Positions 1 through 9,775 of a stretch of 64,000 bases of DNA are shown in pieces. The notes beneath the pieces were generated by a model. The model worked only from the letters and a program-made list of their open reading frames with translations, did not search any database and was not told the origin of the DNA. The stretch comes from Cordilura impudica. Lineage: Eukaryota; Arthropoda; Insecta; Diptera; Scathophagidae. Position numbers and translations under genes: made by a program. The stretch covers positions 219,758,868-219,822,867 of the forward strand of contig OY821518.1 of assembly GCA_963682025.1 (NCBI GenBank), read 5' to 3'. Within the stretch, counting starts at the first letter, position 1. Each line of letters starts with the position of its first letter.

Positions 1-371
1 TTATTGAGCAGAAGTTTGGCTAAAGAGGATTTCCTGAGAAAATGAAATGTGGAAAGAACTGCAAATATGCATTTTGCTATTTTCAGATATTCCGAAAAAT
101 ACATTCTATAAATGATTGATACCTTTAAGCGTTGTAAATAATAATAAAGTTTTTAGTTTTGTTTTTTCCAGTTACCTTGGCTATGAACACGTATGGTGTT
201 TTTTATGCAAAGCTATTCAGAAAGAAAGAACAATGAAATATAGAGAGATTGAAAATTAATTTTCAACAATAGATTGAATGGAATGAAATCAATTTGTACA
301 AAGCTTTGAATTCGAAATTTATTTCAAACATTACATTTAATTTTCAAACAGCTTGTTTTAACTCATACTCC
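1..371. other. AT-rich sequence, nothing recognised
   Basis: No open reading frame, repeat or RNA gene could be supported here. The stretch is plain AT-rich DNA running up to the (GTCT)n tract of the family E repeat. Confidence 0.5.
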
Positions 372-760
372 CTGTGTGTCTGTCTGTCTGTCTGTCGTTG
401 GGCAACCCCATTCCCCCTTACCCAATTGATCTGAAACTTTGCCAATAGTCTTGCTGTGACTACAGATTAATTTTGGAGTAGTCACGCACAGCCACGCATA
501 CGCACGGAGTGATCTAAATGTCATCTTCCCTCATCCGATGGCTCTGGAACTTGATCCATATACTTGCTGTGAAAAAAAGATTAACCTGACTTAGTCACGC
601 ACATTCACGCATAGCCACGCACAGTCACGGAGAGATTCATTCAATAGATCTGAAACTTTGTACATAGACTTGCTGTGGCGAAACATTAATCTTGGGATAG
701 TCACACACAGTCACGCACAGTCACGGAGAGATTCATAAGGCAAGAAAGAGTTTTAATAAA
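372..760 (+). repeat. Family E repeat, copy 1 (110-bp units rich in AGTCACGCAC)
   Basis: A short (GTCT)n tract is followed by about three degenerate units of roughly 110 bp. Each unit has a 'gatctgaaacttt..catagacttgctgtg' segment (near 429, 540, 648) and then a cluster of AGTCACGCAC-type 10-11-mers. The 3' boundary 'ataaggcaagaaagagtttta' recurs at the end of the copy near 60.4 kb, so this is a dispersed element and not a simple satellite. No coding potential was seen. Confidence 0.75.
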
Positions 761-941
761 AACTTTTTTTTAATGGTGAGATTATTTTATAAATAAAATA
801 ATTATTTTTTAGCATAGATCGTATTTTTTATGGATCTTTTTTTAATAGAGAATACAGAATTTATGTAAAAAAAATTATTTATTCGGTAGGTCAATTTCTG
901 TTTTCACACATTGGCGTATATTTTCAAGAGTTCAGAAAAAA

Positions 942-1494
942 AACAAGTAAGAGTGTTAAATTCGGCTGTGCCGAATCTTTGATACCCTCCACCTCGGTTT
1001 GTGGCAATACTATTAACATAGCTCATGGTAGTTGTGTTCTTGTTATTGTTAATATGTATGAATCACATTTTTTTTGTGGCTTTTTTTATGTTGTTGTATG
1101 TTCAACCACTAAACTATTACAAGAAAACACTAGGTTTCATGTTTTTTTTAGAGGTATCTATAAACTTTTGTTCATTTCTCAGCGCAGAGGCTCCCGATTT
1201 ACTCCGATTTCAATACCAACCTGGTGGGAATTATGGCAAATAATTTTTTCGTAACCTGACCTAAGTAAATGCTTTTTTTTTTGAATGAGCGTGATTTCAA
1301 CAGACACACGGACAGACGGACAGACGGACAGACGGACAGACGGACAGACGGACATCGCTATATCGACTCGAGCTGTGATAAGGATCAAGAATATATATAC
1401 TTTATTGGGTCGGAAATTAGTTTTTCGATGCGTTACAAACGGAATGACAAACCTATATATACCCTCTGCCACTGAGATGTGGAGGGTATAAAAA
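942..1494 (+). mobile_element. B-type Helentron-like non-autonomous element
   Basis: It begins ACAAGTAAG, followed by a hairpin (ATTCGGCtgtGCCGAAT) and the segment ATACCCTCCAC. The other end carries the reverse complement GTGGAGGGTAT followed by AAAA. Between them lies a (GGACAGAC)n microsatellite at about 1307-1351 and an 'ATCGCTATATCGACTC' block. Start word, hairpin, subterminal inverted repeat, GACG-type microsatellite and end word all have counterparts in the A family of this window, though the sequences differ. This fits the dipteran mini-me / Helentron-associated class (inference). The short frames translated from it are repeat artefacts. Confidence 0.7.
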
Positions 1495-2394
1495 CACACA
1501 CTGAATAAAAAACTCCTACATATACATATGTATACAAACACAGCTCAGACCAACAAACACATATTTTTATTTTCATATCAATTATGTGTGTTTATATAAC
1601 AAAAAAAGTGTAACTGGGTTGATTTTTTATCCCCCTTCCACCCCTGCATCCCTTTGATAATAGTGTGTTTTTATTGTAGTGATAATTGTAATATACTTCC
1701 CGCCATTTGAATGTGTCAATCTCTTTCTCTTTTTTCTTTTTGTATGTTATTCTTTTTTTTGTCCTGTTTTTGTAGTAACATTTAATCCCTTAAGAGCACT
1801 TTATATGACTGTTTTGCCTTGTGTTAAACAATCGTACCAAATCGCATACAGACATTAGGGTGGCCCTTTATTTTGAAACTGTGGATATCTGATGGCTATG
1901 TGAGAACATCTAGACATGTGACGTCTATCGTGTTCCATTAAAATAAGTTGAACTCTTATAATCACTGTTACACCTACTGGCTGCACAAAAGCCTCACATT
2001 TGTCAAGTTTTACATCATAGACACCAGCATAATATTTAAGCCTTGTGCTGCCATTGCCTTTTTGCTGATTCAAATGAATGACAGAAGAAGCAATGACAAA
2101 ACTTTCAAAGACGATCCATCTATGTTCTGCATAATATAAAATTGGCATCGGGGGAGATTACTTAAACGTAGTATCAAACATGAAAATTGATATTATGTCA
2201 AAGAGGCGGTTACAGTTTTGTGAATATAAAATATTTTTGGATTATTTATAAAACTTAGGAAAATAATAATTAGACAGTGAGTAATTTAGTAGCTAATACT
2301 AAGCAGCTTATCAATGCCTATATAATGGGAAAACTTGAAGACGCAATTATTAAATACTAAATAAAATTACTTAGTTTAAGTATATATGAATTTT
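1495..2394. other. AT-rich spacer with one unassigned short frame
   Basis: No transposon end or RNA gene was recognised. A 97-codon frame on the minus strand (2148-1855) is the only one of note. Its last ~45 residues contain an 'IRVQLIL....RRHMSRCSH' stretch faintly like the p53 DNA-binding core, but the match is too short and unsupported to annotate as a gene. Confidence 0.4.
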
Positions 2395-3173
2395 AACAAG
2401 TAAGCAAATTATAGTCGGTCTAGCCCGACTATACGATACCCTATACCAGGTTAATAAATTGGATATAGCAAATAAGCATAAACCAAATTTGAGTGGCATT
2501 ATTATTAATTTTTTTCACTGCAGATATGAAAAAGTTCATATCGGATACTATATTTATATGGGGACTAGGTCGAAAAATGGACCGATCATGACCATATTTG
2601 GTAAAGTCACTTATACTTTGAAAAAATTTATACAAACCAAATTTGAGAAAAATCTGTGAAATATTTTTGTTTTTTGATAGATTTAAGTGAAGATCGGGAA
2701 GCAGTTCTATATGGGGCCTGTGACTAAGAATTTTCCTATAGTGAGTATTTTTGAACTACTGATTAATGGATGTAATAAACACATACAAACCTAATTTGAC
2801 TGAGATCTATATGATAATTTGGAACTTATGGCAATTTATGTCGATTTCATAGGGGTCATTTGTATGGGGGCTAGGTCTGAACATGGACCGATTCTCACCA
2901 GTTTCAACAGCGTTCATTCCATGGCTGATGGAAGCTTATGTACCAAATTTCATCAAAGTATGTTCATATTTGCGACCTGTAGTTTGATTACAAACTTTAC
3001 ATGGACACACAGACGGACGGGCGGACGGACGGACATTGCTATTTCGACTCAAAAAGTGATTCTGAGTCGATCGGTATAATTAAAGATGGGTCTAGGACGA
3101 ATATTTTTGGTTGTTACAAACAGCAGCACAAAGTCATTACACCCAAACCACATAGTGGTATAGGGTATAAAAA
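2395..3173 (+). mobile_element. A-type Helentron-like element, copy A1
   Basis: Full-length copy. It starts AACAAGTAAG, followed by a long near-perfect palindrome (about 2412-2435) and the subterminal repeat ATACCCTATACC. It ends CCACATAGTGG-TATAGGGTATAAAAA, where GGTATAGGGTAT is the reverse complement of the 5' subterminal repeat. A (GGAC)n tract lies at about 3012-3036. The interior consists of diverged units of about 153 bp that all contain an 'aaaccaaatttgag'-like anchor. Reading frames inside it recur in other copies only because the DNA is repeated. Confidence 0.8.
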
Positions 3174-3239
3174 TGACAAGAAAAAGTGAAATTTTGCCCA
3201 GTCACAAGAATTTATTATCTAGGTTATCTAGCCCTTTGT

Positions 3240-3625
3240 ACATCAAAATATGGATCAGTGAAATATTTCAGAATGATGGGCGGTATCGTACCGAGAGTCA
3301 TAGAACCCACCATGCAAAATTAATATGTAAAGTCATATATCAAGGGCACTGTAATAGAACAAGTATTGGGACATTTTCAGAGTTCATAAGTTATAATTGT
3401 GAGTAGTTAGACAAAAAAAAATGCACGGGGTCAGATCAGTGGCCGTGGCATCAAATACGAAGTAAATACTTAGTGTCATATACGTTCAGAACCGTACTTT
3501 CAAAAGCCTTGGGACTTTATGTGAAGCTATTAATGTGAAAGTGGCCAAAAAAATGGGGAGGATCGGACCAATGCGCATGTCAACCCCATACAAAGTAAAT
3601 ATTTAATATCATGTTATATAATATA
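3240..3625 (+). repeat. Family F repeat, two ~145-bp units in tandem
   Basis: Two diverged units lie head to tail. Each has 'agccttggg..ttat' or a similar start, then 'attaatgtgtaaagt', then 'ggatcggaccaatg.gcatg.caa..a.acaaagtaaatat'. A third, isolated unit lies near 8.5-8.65 kb. No coding capacity was recognised. Confidence 0.5.
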
Positions 3626-3627
3626 TT

Positions 3628-4345
3628 GCTGCTGGTGATTACAATGCCAAGCATACATTCTGGGGATCACGTTTAATCTCCCCGACAGGTAAACAAAAAA
3701 TTCCTGATTTAATTGATTTTGGAGTAACGAAGGACATTGCGAGAGAACCTATAAATGCTAAATCCTCATTGGTACTCTCATCAGATCACACATCAGTTAT
3801 TGTTATTATTTCTGACCTCCGAGAAATTGTACCGCCGAATGGTAATTTAGCGCCAGCAGGTATTATAGATTGGTTAAAATATAGAAAGTTTCTCAGTACC
3901 CATTGTACGGATAGGTTACCACTAAGAACACCAGACGATATTGACCTGGCAATTGTTAACTTTAACAAAACCTCAAAATATTTACTCAAATTGCTGCGAA
4001 ACCCCCCCCGACACAGAAGGGAGTACAGAACTTGTTGGGTAGTTATCGAGCGGCTACTATATGAATAAAGAAGAATTCGAAGTGAGTGGCAACTGTACAG
4101 ATATCCTCAACTTAAGGAACAATTGAAGTCTTGTACATCAAATTTAAAAAAAGTTGCTTGTAAGCCAGAGACATGATAAATTAAACAGATTTCCCGAAAT
4201 ATTAGATCCGACTTCAAGCTACAAAAAATTTCAAAATACCCGTTGTACGTAAACCACCATTAAGAGTGCAAAATGCAGGCTGTTCTAGAAAGGATATAGA
4301 AAAAGGTAATCTATTTGTAGAACATTTGAAAAAAGCTTTTACTAG
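3628..4345 (+). pseudogene. Jockey-clade LINE fragment, endonuclease region
   Basis: Translation gives the C-terminal half of an APE-type endonuclease. 'GDYNAKHTFWGSR' is the conserved N/H-containing motif. After an internal deletion come 'IPDLIDFGVTKDI' and the SDH motif in 'LSSDHTSVIVI', typical of Jockey-clade non-LTR retrotransposons. Further on, after a frame change near 3985, remnants such as 'LDPTSSYKKF' of the linker before the reverse transcriptase can be followed to about 4340. The piece has stops and frameshifts and no reverse transcriptase, so it is a dead fragment. Clade is judged from motif style only. Confidence 0.75.
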
Positions 4346-4915
4346 GGGCCCCTAGGGGCAATTTTTAACAATTTCCTAAAATCTTAAAATCTGTATTGGA
4401 GACCCTCTAACAGATGAAGATAGGGGTTAGGCATTTTCGAAAAAAATGTTGGGTGGGAAAAATTAATGGGGGTCCGTCTTCCATTTTAACCCCTAAGGAG
4501 CGACTCCGAGGCAATTTTGGGCATTTTTGTGGATTTTTCCCTGCTATCCCAACTTTGACCCCGATGAGGGGCCAGTTGCTATCACTCCAATTTTCTATTT
4601 TTTGGCTCATGCATTTTTTTACGAACCTCACAAAATAAGAGGTTCAAGCATGTCCAAATCGAAAAGTCGTGCACTATCCCACCCATATTGTGTCTGTCGT
4701 TATTTTTGAGTGCTGTAATTACGCGGTGTTAGAGTTAACATAACCTGTATGTTTTGTAGACAAAAACTTGTATTTTGGCATGAAGTTGCAAGGAGTTGCA
4801 TACATAAAAATGTTCGCCAAAGTGTTTATTATACGCGGAAATGTATATCTCATCAGCATTTTTCAGCAAACTCTTACAATTTTCATTTAATTTCAGCTCA
4901 AAGATTTAATAAAAA
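4346..4915. other. Unassigned spacer
   Basis: Contains a local palindrome (gggGCCCCTAGGGGC, near 4345-4359). The short frames on both strands around 4407-4638 are exact antisense shadows of each other and carry no recognisable domain. Confidence 0.4.
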
Positions 4916-5713
4916 AACAAGTAAGAAAATTATAGTCGGTCGAGAACGACTATATGATACCCTATACCATGCGTTTAGGGACCCTATCTCTTAGGCCCAA
5001 CTAACTGGATATAGAAAATAAGCATAAACCAAATTTGAGTGGAATTTTTATTAATTTTTTCGGCTGCAGATATGAAAAAGTTCATATCGGACGCTATATC
5101 TATATGGAGACTTGGCCCAAAAATGGACCGATCCTGAACATGTTTGGTAAAGTCTCTTGTATTTTGCAAAAATATATACAAATAAAATTTGAGAAGAATC
5201 AGTGCAATATTTTTGTTTTTTGATAGATTTAATTGAAGATGGGAAGCAGCTCTATATGGGGCCTATGACTAAGAGTTATCCAATAGGGATCATTTTTAGA
5301 CTACTGATTAATGGATGTAATATATACATACAAAACCAATTTGACTGAGATTTGTATGATAATTTGGATCTTATGGCAATATATGTTGATTTCATAGGGA
5401 TCATTTGTATGGGGGCTAGGTCTGAACATGGACCGATTCTCTCCAATTTCAGTGGCGTTCATTCCATGGCCGATAAAACATCAAATGCCAAATTTCATCG
5501 AAATATTTTCATATTTGCGACCTGCAGTTTGATTCCAAACTTTACATGGACACAAAGACGGACGGACTGACGGACATCGTTAAATCGAATCAGATAGTGA
5601 TTCTGATTCGATCGGTATAATTAAAGATGGGTGTAGGTCAAATATTTTTGGTTGTTACAAACAGCAGCACAAAGTCATTATACCGAAACCACATAGTGGT
5701 ATAGGGTGTAAAT
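4916..5713 (+). mobile_element. A-type Helentron-like element, copy A2
   Basis: Same plan as A1, with AACAAGTAAG start, palindrome, ATACCCTATACC and a final GGTATAGGGTGTA. This copy shows the internal unit structure best: the anchor 'aaaccaaatttgag' and its variants fall near 5027, 5179, 5333 and 5487, a spacing of about 153 bp. The microsatellite is reduced to a few GGAC units near 5560. Confidence 0.8.
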
Positions 5714-6463
5714 AATTACCGAAATACTACAACATATTGGAGAGATTTAAACAAGCACATTCATGGTGGGTTTCAACAAATATGATAAAATTGACTATAT
5801 TATTCCATCATAAAGTACTGTATGGCGACCCCAATTAACATATAATTTATTTATTTAGCGAACTGAAATTGATTGCTAGCTACGGATTTGATAGTTCGGA
5901 ATCCACCGATCAATTATTATTCACAACAACTCTAATACCACTAAAGCTTTAAGACTATTAGGACAGAGTCGTTCGAATTAACAGCACACCACAATCCATT
6001 AGATTTTGTAGTTCGATTAACCCTTCCAGAGCTAGCTGTATCGATTGTGAGATCTAGTTTGTGAGATCTAGTTTTATTGTAGGCTTTACCCTACTTTAAA
6101 CCTTTCATAAAATGACATTTCTCAATGTTTATTTACATTAATTGGCCTAGTTAAAATAAAATTACCATTTATTTCAATAAAAAATAGATAAATCTGTTCA
6201 AAATAATTTAAAAAAAAATGGAGTTGATTAATTTAATTGGAAGAATAAGCAAGAATAACAAATTCTATAACTTCTAGCTTTCTATATTGTAGCTAATTAA
6301 AATGAAGTCCTCATCTTCTGACCATTAAGGTCTGCCCTTGATAGTTTATTTTCCAGTGCATAAAAAATAAGTTCAAATATTGGCAAACATTTTCTATGAC
6401 TCCAAATCACTAATAGAAACAATAATAACTTTTCGGTATTGTGGGATAAATTACTTTTGGCTT
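5714..6463. other. AT-rich spacer
   Basis: No gene or element boundary was recognised. A 15-bp motif 'gtgagatctagttt' is duplicated in tandem at about 6046-6075. Confidence 0.4.
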
Positions 6464-7514
6464 AAGTGGAGTTTAGGGGCAACTCCCCAATCAGTTTCAA
6501 ATTCTCACCAGTTATAAAACATTTTATTGCGGTTCTAGGAAAATATTTTTTTTTCGGCGGTCGGGCCTATTTCCCTAGTTGTGGACTTCCGGAATTTTGA
6601 CATGGACTTGAATATAACTGTGTTATTTAGTATCGGAATTCAGCGATATATATATCATTTGAAAGCTTACTTGAGTGCCTTTTACTAGATATTTTTAAAT
6701 TAAAAATATATTAACACATTATGAACCTGTTTAAAATTTTGTATTTTTGTAATAGTTTTTCTCTTAAATATGGAATTATCACGTAAACAGACATATATCA
6801 TGTGTGCTTTTACGTAAACTGAATAAAAGCTGGGTCCACTAGCTTCATTTTGATATATATTTCGACCTCTTACCCTTTCAGGATGGGATATACTATTATT
6901 TTTTTACTGCTGTTTTCATAATTTTATGAAAAATTTTGATAAAATTTTCCTGCGGCGCTTAAAAAGAACTATAAAAATATATAGAGGAATTAACCTACTA
7001 ACATAATATTATGAAAATTTTTGATAAAAAATAGGAATATATATTTCGAAAAAACTAAAAAGTGTAGGTAAGATCCGTAATATATCCGATCCTGAAAGGG
7101 TTAAGAAGTCGAAATATATATCAAAATGAAGCTAGTGGACCCAGATTATATTCAGTTTACGTAAAAGCACACATGATATATGTCTATTTACGAGATAATT
7201 CCATTTTTAATAAAAAACTCTATTACAATAATACAAAATTTGAAATAAATTCATAATGGGTTAATAGATTTTAAATTTAAAAATATCAAATAAAAGACAC
7301 TCAAGTAAGCTTTCAAATGATATATATATCGCTGAAATCAGATGCTAAATAACACAGTTATATGCAAGTCCATGTCAAAACTTCGGAAGTCCATAACTAG
7401 GGAAATAGGCTAGACCGCCGAAAAAAATTAATTTTCCTAGAGTCATCCCAAAAGCCCCTACTTCCACCAAAAAAAAAAATAATAAAATCGGAGCGTTGCC
7501 CCTAAACTCCACTT
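6464..7514. mobile_element. Fold-back element with ~430-bp inverted repeats
   Basis: The sequence from AAGTGGAGTTTAGGGGCAAC at 6464 inward to about 6890 reappears reverse-complemented from 7514 back to about 7085, leaving a ~190-bp spacer. Shared blocks include 'gctagtggaccca', 'acgtaaaagcacacatgatatatg' (split by a few changes), 'tgaaagcttacttgagtg' and 'catggacttg'. There is no transposase and no obvious target duplication. The class is unknown; it behaves like a large MITE or fold-back element whose transposase is elsewhere. Confidence 0.75.
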
Positions 7515-7525
7515 GTTCCGTACTT

Positions 7526-7613
7526 TTTCTGATATTCAACTGATATTTTCTGAAATTCAATTGATGTTTTCTGAAGTACAATTGATACTTTCTGAAAATC
7601 AATTGATATATTT
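7526..7613. repeat. Tandem array, ~21-bp unit
   Basis: Four to five copies of a unit like TTCTGAAATTCAATTGATAT lie just outside the right arm of the fold-back element. The copies differ by a few bases each. Confidence 0.75.
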
Positions 7614-8500
7614 TCACATATAAATAAAAATTAATTCAAAACAAACCAGTGTTGTTAATTTGCTCCGCTATATTCGTTATTCGACTACTTTTACTACCAC
7701 TTCGAACAAATATGTGTAAAAAATTATTTTTTTTATATTATTATCATTTGTTTACAAATATCTTTTGTTCCGTTATTAAAGTGAAGTTATTTTTCTCCAA
7801 AAAAATTAAAATAATTTCTAATAAAAGAAAAATATAATATAAATAATAATATAATATATAATATATAATATAATATAAAAGAAAATAAATAAAATATTAT
7901 TCAATTACCGAGTAGATGATTTATTTATTTTATTCATCACTACCAACAAACTGACAGCTACAGAGGACTAGTGTTGCCACCACAAAACTATAAATCATAT
8001 GAAACGTTTAATAGCTAATTTTCTGTTATTACATGTTAATGAATAGTGTTTTCTAATAATAGTTTATAAGACAAAATCCGTGTAATAACAAAAGTATATT
8101 TTATAGGCAAAATAAAGTTTTTTTTATGAACTAGACTGTTAATTATTACTTTAAAGTTCTCAGTAATATAATCTGAAATACATTTTAAAATCCATGACAA
8201 ATATTTTTATTCTTTAATTTATGGGCGGATTAAAGTTTATTGTAAGTATTTAGTGCAAGTAGGATATGGGCGTGTTCCGATATGAATTTTTGTTGTTTTC
8301 TTTATATGGTCTATAAATATGCAAAAATTAAAACTCTAGTAATATTTTTAGAATTTATGCCAAAGAAATGGATTTATAACCACAGTGGCTTGGCCGGATT
8401 TAATAAGTTAAGTATAAGTTCTAAGATTTGAATAATTATTAATAGTTCACTATGTGAAGATCCTATAAATAAATGCATGAGAAAAAAAGTATATATATAA
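7614..8500. other. AT-rich spacer
   Basis: Contains an (AATATAAT)n-like low-complexity run near 7840-7895. No gene or mobile-element end was identified. Confidence 0.4.
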
Positions 8501-8504
8501 CTGA

Positions 8505-8650
8505 AGTACTATAATAGAAAAAGCCTTGGGGCTTTGCCAAAGTTCATGACTTATTAATGTGTAAAGTCGCCCAAAAAATGGGCGCGATCGGACCAATGGG
8601 CATGGCAAATACTATAAAAAATATGAAGACAGCCTTGAAAGCATTGACAA
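8505..8650 (+). repeat. Family F repeat, single unit
   Basis: Matches the tandem units near 3.3-3.6 kb through 'agccttgggg.tttg', 'ttattaatgtgtaaagt' and 'gatcggaccaatgggcatg'. It is followed directly by the AAAATCGCC array. Confidence 0.5.
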
Positions 8651-8696
8651 GTACATAAAATACCAAGGCGAGCAGTGCTGGGAAATATGGGTGGAA

Positions 8697-9145
8697 TCGG
8701 CGAAACCAGAAATCTCCAAAACCGAAAATCCCGAACAACAAAAATCGCCGGAATCAAAAATCACCAAAATAAAAAACCGGCAAAACTAAAAATTTAAAAA
8801 AAAACAAAAAGCGCTAAAAATCAAAAATAACTAAAATCGAAAATCGCCAAAACCAAAAACCGCGAATAACAAAAGTCGCTAAAACCGAAAATCGTTAAAA
8901 TCGAAATATCAAAAAAAAAAAATCCGCTAGTAGCAAAAATCGTCTAATCGCTCAACTCTAAAATCATAGAAATCGCTGAATTCAAAAATTGCCAAACCGA
9001 AAATAACAAATAACAAAAATCGCAAAAAAACTATAAACCCCAGAATCAAAAATCGCCAAAACCGAAAATCGCCGAAAACGAAAATCGCCAAAATCGAAAA
9101 ACGCAAAATAAAATAATCGACGAAATCAGATATCGCCTAAAAAAA
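8697..9145 (+). repeat. Degenerate AAAATCGCCAA/AAACCG array
   Basis: About 450 bp built from variants of a 10-11-bp word (AAAATCGCCAA, AAAACCGAAAAT and similar), without a fixed long period. Strand asymmetry is strong, with A rich and T poor on the plus strand. No coding potential. Confidence 0.7.
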
Positions 9146-9463
9146 ATATAAATTATTTTTCTGCAAAATGTATTCACGGTTTTTGTTTCGTTACGATGGG
9201 TGTAGGTAGCGAAACACATGGGGTTGCAGTTTATAAAAGGCCCTTTTTTAACAAAAGCTAAATTTCAAAGAAAAAGTTTTTAACTTTTTTTACTTTTTTA
9301 AGAAAAATATTACTTTTTTTCGGAAAACTTATTTTTTTGAAATATTTCTTTTGTGACCATTAAATGTAGAATTATTGTTGTAAAAAGGAGTTTCCTTACG
9401 GGCTAATGATGGTCAAATTTGGTGTAAATAAAAAGATCAATTTATTTTCATTTTTCACCCAAC

Positions 9464-9493
9464 GTTTCGTCTGCTTTTTTCATACTTCTTCAG
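9464..9493 (-). ncRNA. Hammerhead-ribozyme-like core in Penelope 3' end
   Basis: Reading the minus strand gives CUGAAGA, a stem-II strand GUAUG, an A-rich loop, the other strand CAGAC, and GAAAC. CUGANGA and GAAA are the two conserved hammerhead boxes, and Penelope-like elements are known to carry such motifs. Stem II has one mismatch (A opposite G) here. I could not identify the cleavage NUH or stem III with confidence. Confidence 0.45.
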
Positions 9494-9775
9494 GAGTGTA
9501 TAATTTTATTTAAATTCTGGCGACAAAATAAAATAGATATAAAACAAATTTTTAAAATATTTTTAGAAAAAGAAAATTAATGTTGGTATCCCTGATCAAC
9601 TTACGATTCTATATTACATCCTATTAATTGTAGTCACTTATTTATCTAAAAAAAACTGGACTTCACGACACAGAAATTGTAAATAAATAAATAAAATAAA
9701 TAAATGATGACAACACAGTACACTGATATCACAAATTGATCTTAACACTAGTATCACAGAACTTTAACTATTATA

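Noticed and set aside
1269..1491. Frames with (RTDG)n or (QTDR)n peptides
   Set aside because: These are translations of the GGACAGAC microsatellite of the B element. The same occurs at the GGAC tracts of the A copies.
2459..3079. Recurrent frames containing 'CRYEKVHIG.YIYMG' and 'MDLMAIYVDFIGVICMGARSEHGPILTNF' in many A copies
   Set aside because: The similarity is at DNA level across the whole repeat, including non-frame parts, and both strands give comparable frames. The elements are non-coding.
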